A stretch of DNA of 64,000 nt from Garcia nutans (lineage: Eukaryota > Streptophyta > Magnoliopsida > Malpighiales > Euphorbiaceae). The translations under genes were made by a program, and so were the position numbers. The notes under the pieces were generated by a model. That model was not told where the DNA came from. It worked only from the letters and a program-made list of their open reading frames with translations, and ran no database searches. The stretch is taken from positions 53,653,501 to 53,717,500 of the forward strand of contig CANTUV010000026.1 of NCBI GenBank assembly GCA_947685225.1. The letters are read 5' to 3'. Below are positions 50,002 to 60,831 of the stretch, piece by piece; positions within the stretch are counted from its first letter, which is position 1, and each line of letters starts with the position of its first letter.

Positions 50002-50252
50002 CATTTATAAAAGAAGATCAACCTTGGTAAAGCCCAAATAACAAGATCTCATAATCCAGTTCGATAAAATCAAATCTTCTTCTGACAAAAATATATAAAT
50101 AAATAAATAAAATAAAATTCCCAAGATCTATGAAAAAAGATTAATAAGCGTTCAAACCAGCATCAGACGAAACTATATACGTCTACACCCAACAGTCGTT
50201 AGTTTATCCTGAAAAAATATTCTAATTAATTAAATTTTTGCAAAATATTATT

Positions 50253-50487
50253 TGTGCTAAATTATATATGAATGACTACTTATTAGATTAATCTTATCCT
50301 ATTAAAATTATAATTAGTGTTATCCTATTCAAATTAGAATTTAATTGTAATCTTCTTCTCATCTAATTTCTAATTATGTCATTATAAATACTCCATTATA
50401 GATGATTTATTATAGACAATTGATAATAAAGAGATTTCTCTAATTTCTCATTCTCTATCTATCTTCTCTCTTCTTTTATTTACAACA
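50253..50487 (+). repeat. Possible 5' LTR of a second copia element
   Basis: Begins TGTGCTAAATTATATATGAA and ends ...TTTACAACA, so TG...CA borders are present. A TATAAATACTCC-like promoter core lies near 50,385, followed by a pyrimidine-rich end, as in copia U5 regions. A related stretch at 57,483-57,600 (shared GATTAATCTTATTCTATTA-like sequence) could be the truncated partner LTR. Confidence 0.5.
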
Positions 50488-51459
50488 CGATAATCTCTTT
50501 AAATTATAATAATAAAAGGAGAAAGATTTAATTTTTTTAATTTGTAAGAAAAATTTTATATATTTCAAATTAAAGTACGCTTCTGTATATTTAATTTATA
50601 TGATTTAATATGATTGATCTCGGCTTAATTGAAGTTTATGATTTTTTTTTCAATAAGTAATATCAAATCTCTTCATGTTGAATCATTAAGAAAAAAGAAA
50701 AAAACAATATGGATTTTTTTGGTTTAATATATATACATATATCGCTTGTATAAAGAGTTATTCTATTACAATATATAATACATATTTCGTTAATATGTTT
50801 GCAAGAATATATGTACTGTTGTTCTATTATTTGTCAGCTTTAAGTATTATATATACGTGAAAATAATTGACATTTGTACATATTTTTTACTTGAATTCAT
50901 AAACATGATGTAAATTTCTTATTTTTATGTCTATTAACCAATGGATTTAAATTTAAATTTTACGTGTATATATATATATATATATTTCGTGGTTCTTGAT
51001 TCAAGTTCTTAATAAAATTTGAATTTATTACCCTTGATATTTTCTAATAAAATAATATATTATGATTACTTAATAATGAGATTCACCTTGATATTGTTAA
51101 TCTTAGAGATACTATGAAAAAAAAAATCAAACATCATCACAGGATCGGTTAGAAGTAATAATTTTTTTTATTACTCAAATGATAAATTAAAAATTGATTA
51201 TCTCATTATTAATTATTACAGTATTTTTAATGAATATTAAAATTTTTATGTTTCAAATATGCTTCTGCAGTAGCTATATTGAGAGTAAAGAATTATAAAA
51301 TATTTTGGACTAATTTTTTTTATTTAGCTGTAGCTAAATAAAATTTTTAGCTTTTGATGAAAAATAATCAAACTCGTTCAACTATTTTTACATTATTCCC
51401 TAAAGTGAATGTGATATATTTTCAATATCATGGGCGAGATCTTAATAAAAAATTATAGT

Positions 51460-53330
51460 GAAAAATACTTTTTCCTGCCAATTTTGAAATTAAAAGTACT
51501 AAAAAGATATATATTGACACAATTCTTATAATTCTTCATGATTAGAAAATATTTATTATAGTTAACATTAACAAAAATTAATGTTAACATGATATTTAGT
51601 TCTGCAAATATAGTTGAAGACTCAAGAAGAGTCCACCTTATATTCTGAATTTGAGCAAAATAATATTTCAATGATGTATTGTATTTAAATAGATCCTGAA
51701 GAAATCTACTAAGTTTTAAAGAATACGTCGTAATGGATATTCTATTAAAACAAAGTGAAAGAGATATTGAATTTTTATGTATTAACTCTATGAATTTGAA
51801 CTAGAAATTCATATTTAAAAAATTTTAAATTTTTTAACTAGATTGTACTTTATAAAAAATAAAGATGGCTGAATTATACTATATGCACCGGAAGTACATA
51901 CATCTCAAAATTTTTATAATTTGAAATGATCATCTTGGTCATCCATGTTCAAATTTAATGTGTCATATTTTTTAGAATACAAATGGACATCCATAAAAAA
52001 AAATAGAAAATAATTTTACTTAATGATTGTTTTTGTGCTTTTTGTACTCAAGGTAAATTAATAATGAGACCTTCATCAACTAAATTACATTTAGAGTCCC
52101 TTAAATTTCTATAAAAATACATGAGGATATTTGTGACTCTATCCATCAATCTTGTAGACCATTTAGATATTTTATGATTTTAATTAATGCTTCAACTAGA
52201 TAGTCATATGTTTGTCTATCGTCAACTCCTAATATTGCTTTTGCTAAATTTTTAGCTCAAATTATAAAGTCAAGGTCAATAATTCTTGATTATCATATCA
52301 AGATAATTTTTATAAATAATGCAGATAATTTTTATAAATAATGCATATGAGTTCACTTGAAAAATATTTTATGATTATGTTACTATTGAACATTTTATTG
52401 CATATATTCATACTCAATATGGTTTAGTTGAATTATTATTAAGATTTTACGATCAATTATTATTTTTATGCTTATGAAATCAAAATTTTTAGTATATGTT
52501 TGGATACATATTATTGTTTATATTACACCTTTAATTTATATTTGATTGTCAGCATATCACAAGTTTTTTATTTTGCAACTTGTATTTATTTGAATTAATA
52601 TGTCTTATTTAGAATTTGCGATATTAAAATTTCTTATTGCAGTGTATATATTCTTATTGCACCCCCTTAAAGAAATAAAATGGAATATTAATATTATTTT
52701 GATATATATATAGATTTTGATTGTTTACATTAGATATTATAGACATTTACCGATAAATTTTCTAGAGCAAAATTTTTAGTGAGCTAGTTTTCACTCCATT
52801 AGGGAAAGATAAAAACAAAAAGTCAAAAGTACAATATATTAATTGGAATACACCAATTTTATCAAATCTTGATACATGCACAAATCAATATGAACTGAAA
52901 GTTCAAAAGCTAATTTGTTTGCATAATATTGCAAATCAGTTACAAAATATATTTACAAATACCCAGTAGGTATTCAAATCAGTTCAGTTACTAATACTCT
53001 TGCTCAATGATTGTTCCTATAAGACATTTTATTAGTATGACAGCTAATAGATATAATATACGCCTGAAATATAGTAGATTACTTAGTTCAAAATATTAAT
53101 TTTTGAGATAAGAAAAAATAAATAATTTCAAAATGACACTCTTGAATAGGTTAAAAGCAACATAAGTCAATAACCAAATGTTTCTAGAGAAGTAACCCCA
53201 AAGGTAGTTCCGGTACTAAACAATTATGAGATCTCATTCGAATCTAGAAATATGTAAAAAATAGATGAAATTATTATTAATAATATATTTGCATATATTG
53301 CTATTTAAATTATCAAAATATGCCTGAGCC
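51460..53330 (+). pseudogene. Copia polyprotein remnant (protease end, integrase), heavily decayed
   Basis: On the + strand, fragments in changing frames read as a copia polyprotein. They run from the protease/GAG-pre-integrase junction (51,460-51,800), through a LGHP-like GAG-pre-integrase end (about 51,920-51,950), to the integrase core. The core includes RYFMILINASTR (about 52,160-52,200), FAKFLAQIIKSRS (about 52,235) and LSAYHKFFILQLVF (about 52,545-52,590). A post-integrase linker follows (FTPLGKDKNK, NQYELKVQKLICLHNIANQL) to about 53,330. There are many stops. Reverse transcriptase and RNase H are missing, so the element is truncated or internally deleted. It is more decayed than the element at 36,588-43,097 and lies in the opposite orientation. 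Confidence 0.75.
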
Positions 53331-54087
53331 TAAAAACTTTATTTCTTTCGTGTGCAAATACATTGTATTGTAGTTTTTTTTTTTAAATACACTAATGAAA
53401 TAATCATTTATTTCTAAAATTTTAAACAATCTCAATCTATGTATATATTATTTAGCCTAGATCAACTACTAATTTTTTGGCCCAATCAGAATTTTTCCTT
53501 TTTATTATTAACGATGTAATTTAAAATAATAAATATTATAAACACCTATTTTTGGTTCAATAAAAATAAATTTTAAATAATTTTAAATGTATTTTTATAT
53601 TATTAAAAGATAAAAAAATAATTTCTACCTAGGGCCCGCAGATATTGTGAAGCCGGCACTGTTATATATTTTCGTGTTCGAGCACTAGCCATTTAAATTT
53701 AGTTTCTAAAACTTTTCTTTGTAATCCGAAGTTAATGATTCCAGCCGGCGAAAGCAAATGAACTATATCTCTTCTTCAATTATTTATTTATTTATTGAAG
53801 ACCCCTTCTTCAATTATTTATTGAAAAGATAATATTAATTGGTTAATACATATATAGAAAGAAAAATCATTATTCCTGAGAATTCCTTGGTCCTTATCAA
53901 TTTATGTTTATATATCTTGTATCAGGATAATTAATGATAAATTAAGACGAATAATTATTCGACTTGCTTAATGAAGGATAAACATGGATGATTAAATTTT
54001 TTTAAACATTTATTCTAAATCGGCCAATTAAAATACAAATTATTTCAATCATTAAAAATGAACCAGCTAATTAGTTTCCTGACTTAC

Positions 54088-54124
<37 letters not shown>

Positions 54125-57100
54125 AGAAGTTTTAGATATAAATACTCTATTCACTGTGTACTCATTTTCGGTGTAGATTTTTATTTTTGTTTAAAATCAA
54201 AAATTATTTTTATTTTTTATTTTATGTTTTTTAAAAATCTGTTTTATATTTTTAAAATCTATATATCTTAATTATATTTATACAAGTTGAACTATTTTTA
54301 TTCAATCAAAACTTTCAAAATCATATTTGACAGATTACGTATTTAGCTTTAAACAATTTTTATTCAATAAAAAAAAATCTAAAACTTAATTAATTATATT
54401 ACCTAATAAAAGAAGCTAAAATTTAAAAACAAAAACCATTCCATTAGAGTTTTCATTCTATATAATAAAACTTATTAAACTGTTTAAGCCTTTTATATAA
54501 CCTTTCTTGAATGAAAGACAAGAAAAGAATTATCCAAGCCAAAGCCAGAGAAATTTCACTCTCAGAAAATTCCTTATAATTAAGATCTTAATGATAATAT
54601 ATATATATATATATATATGAAAATGTGGATAATTATTGATAAAAAAATTCAAGTGTTAATTATAACCATATGCATGAGTATAAATTATGTAGCGTCAAGT
54701 ACGTAAAAAAATTCATGCAATATCCATTCCATTATATTGTAGCGATCCCCACAATGTCGACGCCCGCTCTGTATTGGATAAACTGATCCTTTTTTAGGTG
54801 AAAGATGCTAATTAAGCTTCAACGACAAAAAAGACAGGCCTTAAAAACAAGAAGTATTTTTCATGCGATTGCGTTGCGTGGAACTCTTAAATACCTTTAA
54901 TTTTCAACTTCCTTTAGCTAATTTTATACTATGATATAAATATAATATATAGTACTTTTTTTTTCACTTTCATGTACCGAAGGTAACATTACATTACATA
55001 TACTTCTAAGCCAATATCCTTGAATTAATTATATACCGTTCACAAATAATTATTACTTTAAATGATAAATTTTAATCATAAATAATTATCACTTTTTAAG
55101 AATCAAGATCATTTTATACTTTTAATCCAAATTTATCGTTATATAATTAATATATTAATATATAATGAAATGAGTAAGAAATTAAAGATAATGATAGTTT
55201 AATAAAATAAAATTCTTATGCAAAACTTTAAAGTAATGATTATTTATGAATGGAGGGAGTAATTTATTTTTCAGCTTAATTAAATAAGTTTATGCTATCT
55301 AAAATATATGTTGAGATGTGATATGATTAACCATGCATGATATGTATAATATTCCCATCATCAACTTCCTTTGTTGAGAAGGAAAAAGGAGTTGAATTCT
55401 CATATTTAGTGGCAAAACTAGCAGGTTACGAAGGGAGTCAAAATTTTTATCTCTGGTCATTGCTCGTCGCCGGTGATGATAGTTCAGCGGTCGATAGCTC
55501 TTCGGCGATGGGCTGATGATTATTTTCTCTCTTCCTCTAATCTGATCGTCTCTTTGATCTTTTTCTTTTTTTTACTTGCTGTTACCACTGTTCTCTATTT
55601 ATTCTCTTTTCTGGCCGTCTATGAGTGGAGGACGAACGATCCCTCGTAACTCCGTAGGTCCATTGCTGCTTGCATTAAATATTGACTATTGAGTTATTTT
55701 GGTAATACTTATACTAAAAACAATAATTACTATAAAATATTGAAAAGGCCAAAGCTGAAAACAACCAATTATTTTCATTAAGTTGCGTAATTAGCTTTCA
55801 ATTGCATATAAACATGAAATATGTTTGTGCACGCTTCTAAACAAAGATTAAACGTTAGGTTTTTACGGTTTTTTAATTAAAAACAATTTTTTTAATAATA
55901 TATATGACCATATCATTAACCATTTATGTTTATTCATCAAGAGATCTTTAATCCTAATAACAATAATTAATCAATAATAGACTCATGTTTTTCATAAATT
56001 CTTTTTCATTGAACTTAATTATAGCTTTAAAAAAAATATTTTAATATATATTATTATTTTTTATTAAATTTCAATATTTTTTTTATGATTTTAAATATTA
56101 ATATAAAATACATAAAGGCCAAGTTAATTATATATATACGAATGATCAATTAAAATGATAAAAAAAAATATTATATATATAAATATATATTGATTTATAT
56201 AAAATTTTTAATTGAAATATTCAGAAATACAATAACATGAGAAAAAAAAATGAAATTATCTCATATAAATTTAACTTTTAATTATATTTGTTATATGTTT
56301 TGACATGCAAAAATTATTATTGTCTTTTTAATACAGTTAAATATTATCTTTTGACAATTTTAAATATTAATATATAAAAAAATATGATTCGGATTTATTA
56401 TATAAATTTAATTTTGATTAATTAGTTTCATAGCAACTTAAATTTTGATCATTTAATTATTTACATAAATTTAATTCAAAAAATTAACAGTACTGAAATA
56501 TAATAAATTTTCAGGTCATTTTTTATTATACTTATAGGATATTAATGGTAATATTAAGCTAGCTTATTCCAAATGCATGCGGCATATATATTATATATTA
56601 TATATAAAAAAAAAGGAATATGTAGACAAAAAATATTACATTTTAATTACCAGACAAGAAAATGGTAAACGCTGAGGTATTTCTAATGGACCTTTTAATA
56701 ATTAAGATTATAGAATTAATATTGGAGACCCCATGAAGTTTCCATTTATATTAAACTATTGTATGTATATTTGTTTTCTTCTTAATAAAAAAAATTATAT
56801 ATTGATGATTACAAGATTATCCTCCATATTTACAATTTAATTATTTCAAAAAAAATAATTTAATTTGGTTTAATTTCATAATAGAAGGCATTCAAAATTA
56901 ATAATACATATTTACTTGTCACTGCATGAATGGGTCACATTCAAGTCAATGTCCCTGTAATTGGCTCTAATATTGGTCTTCTCATGACTCACAATTGAAA
57001 GGTAATTCCCTTAAAGAGACATTAAATTGTAATGTTAATTAATAGGATGATTAAGAATATAAATTATAAATATTGCGAGCCAGTAAAGCCACGCAATATT

Positions 57101-57482
57101 GAAAGGTGACTACCTTTTGTTTTTTTTTTTACTACTTTCGTTAATGAAATGGAAGGATAATTATTTGATCTGAAAAGATTAGACAATCCAATATCTATTT
57201 TCTTCAATTAAAATATTAATATTTTGAATATCAAAGTTGTTAATACTTTCATTGTAGCATGAAAATTATTGAAATTTAATGAATATTATATCATTTATCA
57301 TATGAATATTACTAAGATACATAGATATGTTTAAATAAAAGTAAAATTTTTTATTTCGATATATAAAATTAGAATAAAGGAATGAATTTGATGGTTTTTT
57401 TTTCTTTTTTAAAGGATCAAATATATTTATATTATTAGAAATTTGAATATACGTGAATAAATATGCATGAAATAATATATAT
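53331..57482. other. AT-rich intergenic DNA with TA repeats and a less AT-rich island
   Basis: No gene is supportable. TA runs lie at about 54,090-54,120 and 54,597-54,618. A small island at about 55,430-55,680 has higher GC (GGTCATTGCTCGTCGCCGGT) with no recognisable product; it looks like an insertion of unknown type. The rest is low-complexity. Confidence 0.5.
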
Positions 57483-57600
57483 TGTTATGATATATACGAA
57501 AAACTATTTAATTTGATTAATCTTATTCTATTACAATTTTGATTAATTTTATCCTATATATATTAAAATTAATTTTATAATTTTTTTTATTCTTATCAAA
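57483..57600 (+). repeat. LTR-like fragment related to 50,253-50,370
   Basis: Starts TGTTATGATATATACGAA and continues TTTGATTAATCTTATTCTAT, which aligns with ATTAGATTAATCTTATCCTA in the LTR-like repeat at 50,253. The match continues for about 90 bp with several substitutions and then stops. If it is the partner LTR, the original element spanned about 7.3 kb. Confidence 0.4.
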
Positions 57601-57828
57601 TGAGTAAATTGCTAGAAGAAGTTGGCAGGAGAGGTAGGAGAATAAAATGGAAACTTAGTAAGAATAAAACTCTCTTTTTTTTATATTAAGTTATTTTATT
57701 TATTAATTAATGGAGAAAAATATATTTGTGGAACTCTTAAGAAAGCGATTGGTAGTTATTCTCTGCACTGTTCACCATTTATCTAATATAAATTACCATC
57801 GTTCACACCAAAATTCAACATACCAACC

Positions 57829-57832
<4 letters not shown>

Positions 57833-57868
<36 letters not shown>
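57833..57868 (+). repeat. CT microsatellite in the presumed 5' UTR of the GRAS gene
   Basis: Eighteen CT units end 48 bp before the GRAS start codon. CT tracts at this position are common in plant 5' leaders. A TATA-like TAATATAAAT lies at about 57,785, which would put transcription start close to the tract. Confidence 0.85.
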
Positions 57869-57871
<3 letters not shown>

Positions 57872-57916
57872 CCCCTGAAAATTCATCAATTTTAATCAGA
57901 AAATCAAAGATCAATC

Positions 57917-59464
57917 ATGGATTCTCAAGATCTCATCCAGCCTTCGTGGCCATTCTACAATATCATAAATTCAAGTTTTGATCAGTACCATGGTCTTATG
58001 CAAATTGATGATTCCCATGTCAATGCTTATGAATTCTCTTCGCTTTCAACTCCGGAGGATTCCTCTGATATTTCTTCAGTCCCCTGTTTTTCTACTATCT
58101 TCCCAATTGAATTTGCTCAATCTTCGTCTCCTAGCGATGATTACTTCCAACCCATCCTGTCTGTGGAGGATTTCTTGCTAGACACACAAGAATTTGAGCC
58201 TAATTTGCCTAATTCTGATGGAGAAATGGAATTCAAATATAGGCAATTGAGCGATACTGAATTGTCTAGTGAAGGGAAAAATGGATGGAGTCCAACCCCT
58301 TCAATTAATTCCACTGAGGCATCATTGGCTGATGCTACACCGTTATCATTAATCTTGCCAGGGGAAGAATCACACCTTAACAGCCAATTAAGTGTTCATC
58401 ACCTCCTAAAGGCTTATGGAGAAGCCATGGAGAAAAAACAGAATGATCTTGCAAATGTGATTATGAGATGTGTAAGTGAGAAAGTTAGCTTATCTGGTGA
58501 ACCCTTGATGCGTTTAGCGTTCAACTTGTCTAAACAGGACAATCATGGGGATTATTTAAAACAAGAAGCTTCTAAGAACTTTGAAGCAGCTTTCAAGGCA
58601 TTTTACCAAATATTCCCATATGGGAGATTTGCACATTTTGGAGCTAATTCAGCAATTCTTGAAGCTATGCCACCTGAAACAGAGACTATACATATAGTAG
58701 ATTTTGATATTGGAGAAGGTGTTCAGTGGCCTCCAATGATTGAGGCATTGACAAGCCTAAACAAAGAAGTGAAATTGACAACAGTTAAGTGGGAAACGGA
58801 GATTTGGTGTTTCGAGGAGGCAAAAAGAAGACTAATTGATCATGCTAGAATGTTTGGTTTAAAGTTGAAGGTGGAGGAGATAGGAATTGAAGATTTGGTG
58901 GGTGAGATAAAGAAAAGAAAGAAAAGGGGTAAAAAAGAATGGTTAGCCTTTAATTGTATGGTAGGACTTCCTCACATGGGGAGGGTAAGGAGTAGAAAAC
59001 TGGAGTATGAATTTTTAAGAGTAGCTAAAGAATTGATGGGTAGTAATAAGGGCATAATTATCTTTGGAGATGGAGATTGGGAAAGTTACAGGAATATTTC
59101 TGGGTTTGGGTCATTTTTTGAAGGGAATATGGTGAAGTACCAAGCTCTTCTTGATTCAATAGAGTGTAATCTTCCAGTCCATCTTGCGGAAGCTAGAATC
59201 GCCTTAGAATGTCTGTTTGTGGCCCCTTATATATCTTCCCATGTTTGGCTCCAGAGATGGATGGATATTAAGGAAGGGTGCAATTTCGAGATGGGAAGTA
59301 GCCTGGAAGGTTGGAGAATAAGCAGAGAAAGCTTGGCGGAAGGTAGAGAAATGGTGAAAGGAAACGGTTGTTACAGTGTGAGAATTGGAGGGCACTGCAA
59401 CAATGAGATGATTTTGGAGTGGAAAGGAACTCCATTGCTGAGAATTTCTGCGTGGTCAAATTAA
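57917..59464 (+). CDS. GRAS-domain transcription regulator, 515 aa (NSP2/SCL26-like)
   Basis: Nuclear plant-specific regulator. NSP2-type GRAS proteins act with NSP1 in symbiosis signalling and strigolactone synthesis, but that role is not shown here. The single exon starts MDSQDLIQPSWPFY. Residues 1-150 are an acidic, Ser-rich, variable N-terminus. The GRAS domain occupies about 155-515. Leucine repeat I begins LSVHHLLKAYGEAMEKKQND (158-177). The VHIID motif appears as IHIVDFDIGEGVQWPPMIEA (258-277). Leucine repeat II covers about 300-325, followed by a basic stretch KKRKKRGKK (332-340). The PFYRE region is about 341-430 (WLAFNCMVGLPHMG), and the SAW motif ends the protein (LEWKGTPLLRISAWSN). 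All GRAS subregions are present and open. A decayed paralogue lies at 44,674-46,232 on the other strand. GRAS identity is certain; the subfamily is a judgement from the VDFDIGEGVQWPP motif. Confidence 0.92.
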   Translation: MDSQDLIQPSWPFYNIINSSFDQYHGLMQIDDSHVNAYEFSSLSTPEDSSDISSVPCFSTIFPIEFAQSSSPSDDYFQPILSVEDFLLDTQEFEPNLPNSDGEMEFKYRQLSDTELSSEGKNGWSPTPSINSTEASLADATPLSLILPGEESHLNSQLSVHHLLKAYGEAMEKKQNDLANVIMRCVSEKVSLSGEPLMRLAFNLSKQDNHGDYLKQEASKNFEAAFKAFYQIFPYGRFAHFGANSAILEAMPPETETIHIVDFDIGEGVQWPPMIEALTSLNKEVKLTTVKWETEIWCFEEAKRRLIDHARMFGLKLKVEEIGIEDLVGEIKKRKKRGKKEWLAFNCMVGLPHMGRVRSRKLEYEFLRVAKELMGSNKGIIIFGDGDWESYRNISGFGSFFEGNMVKYQALLDSIECNLPVHLAEARIALECLFVAPYISSHVWLQRWMDIKEGCNFEMGSSLEGWRISRESLAEGREMVKGNGCYSVRIGGHCNNEMILEWKGTPLLRISAWSN

Positions 59465-60831
59465 AAATATATCTTTAAATTAAGAAGCTATTAGCAGCAA
59501 CAGAATTCTTTCTTTAAGTAAATATGTGCGTTGGATACAAATTATACATTTAACCATTCTTAGTTTGTAATTATACATTTATAGATATTAACTTAATGTT
59601 GTTCTTTTTTTAGATATTATATACATTTACGGATATTATATAAATTTATTTTTTTAGATATTAGTAGTATATACAGATTAGATATCAATTATAAATATGA
59701 AAAAAATATTAATACATATTGATCCAAAACAATTAAATTTGAACAAAATCCGTTTTCCTGAATGACACCGGGCTTGTGATTTTCCTCATCTAATCTAAGC
59801 CTAACGTTTTCTAAAGTATGAAAATATAATTTCAAGAACCCCTGATTTTATAAGACTGCCAGGATCAGTATTCTAAGAAAACGTAGAGCCGCGACATTTC
59901 CAAAGACCGATCGTCTAATTGAATTGTAAACAAACCTTGAAGCTAAACTCGGAAAATCAGCCTAAAAGACGCAGGGAACATTTGGTTTTCTAGGTAGAAC
60001 GACCCTGCAAATAAATACATGCAATATGCTGCTCATTATGCGCCTCTTTAAGCTCATCATCCAACTGATCTTCAGTTGACCGACCTTATCACATGAATAA
60101 ATAATTAAATTGACCCTATTACCCAAAGAAGTAATCATCGAAATTGAAATTTACCTAATTAAAAAGTCAAGGCTTTTTAACTCATTACATGTAAGTAAAA
60201 TATTTTCAAACATTTTCCCAATCCAGCACAGCCAGTGCAACAAGCGGTGGTCGTTCCAACAAGCAGCAAACCATGCATTATCTCCATAACATTTAATTTA
60301 ACATTTTTAGCTCTAATTAAATTTTCACAATATTATATAAAATTATTTTAAATTGACTAAAATATTATCTATTAACTCATTAATATTAAAAATATTTTAC
60401 TCACTTTATTAATTACCTCATTAATATCAAGACTATAATTAAAAAACTCTTTTTATTGATTTTACAACGTAATTTTTTTTTTTACAAAAATATTAATTTA
60501 AACAAAAATAATATTAACTAGTAAATTATGGCAAAAACGAACACGAGCTCATTTTATCTCGGACTCAGAAGCAAAATAATCAAAGATCAAACTGGATAGA
60601 TCCCATCCATTTACACACAACAACCTAGCATACAAAACATTAAAGGTGCGCCTGCACATAACTTGCAGCGCGCACCCAAATGCAAAGGAAGCATCAAATT
60701 AGTACAGCTTGTAAATAATATTCGAAATCACATTCATTTGTTCTCATCAACTAGAATCCATAACCAGAGTCGTTAAGCTATAATGCTTGCCTTTCATCCT
60801 AAGATCAAATGCTAAATTTGAAGCCTAAAAC
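59465..60831. other. Spacer between GRAS and E1 genes
   Basis: Convergent intergenic region carrying both 3' ends. About 59,750-60,290 is less AT-rich but has no long open frame. About 60,540-60,831 is probably the 3' UTR of the minus-strand E1 gene. No further gene is seen. Confidence 0.5.

Noticed and set aside
57710..57895. Upstream open frame of 61 codons ending 21 bp before the GRAS start
   Set aside because: It is in the same frame as the GRAS gene but stops before it. A TATA-like site at about 57,785 would place its ATG upstream of transcription start, and its end is the CT repeat.
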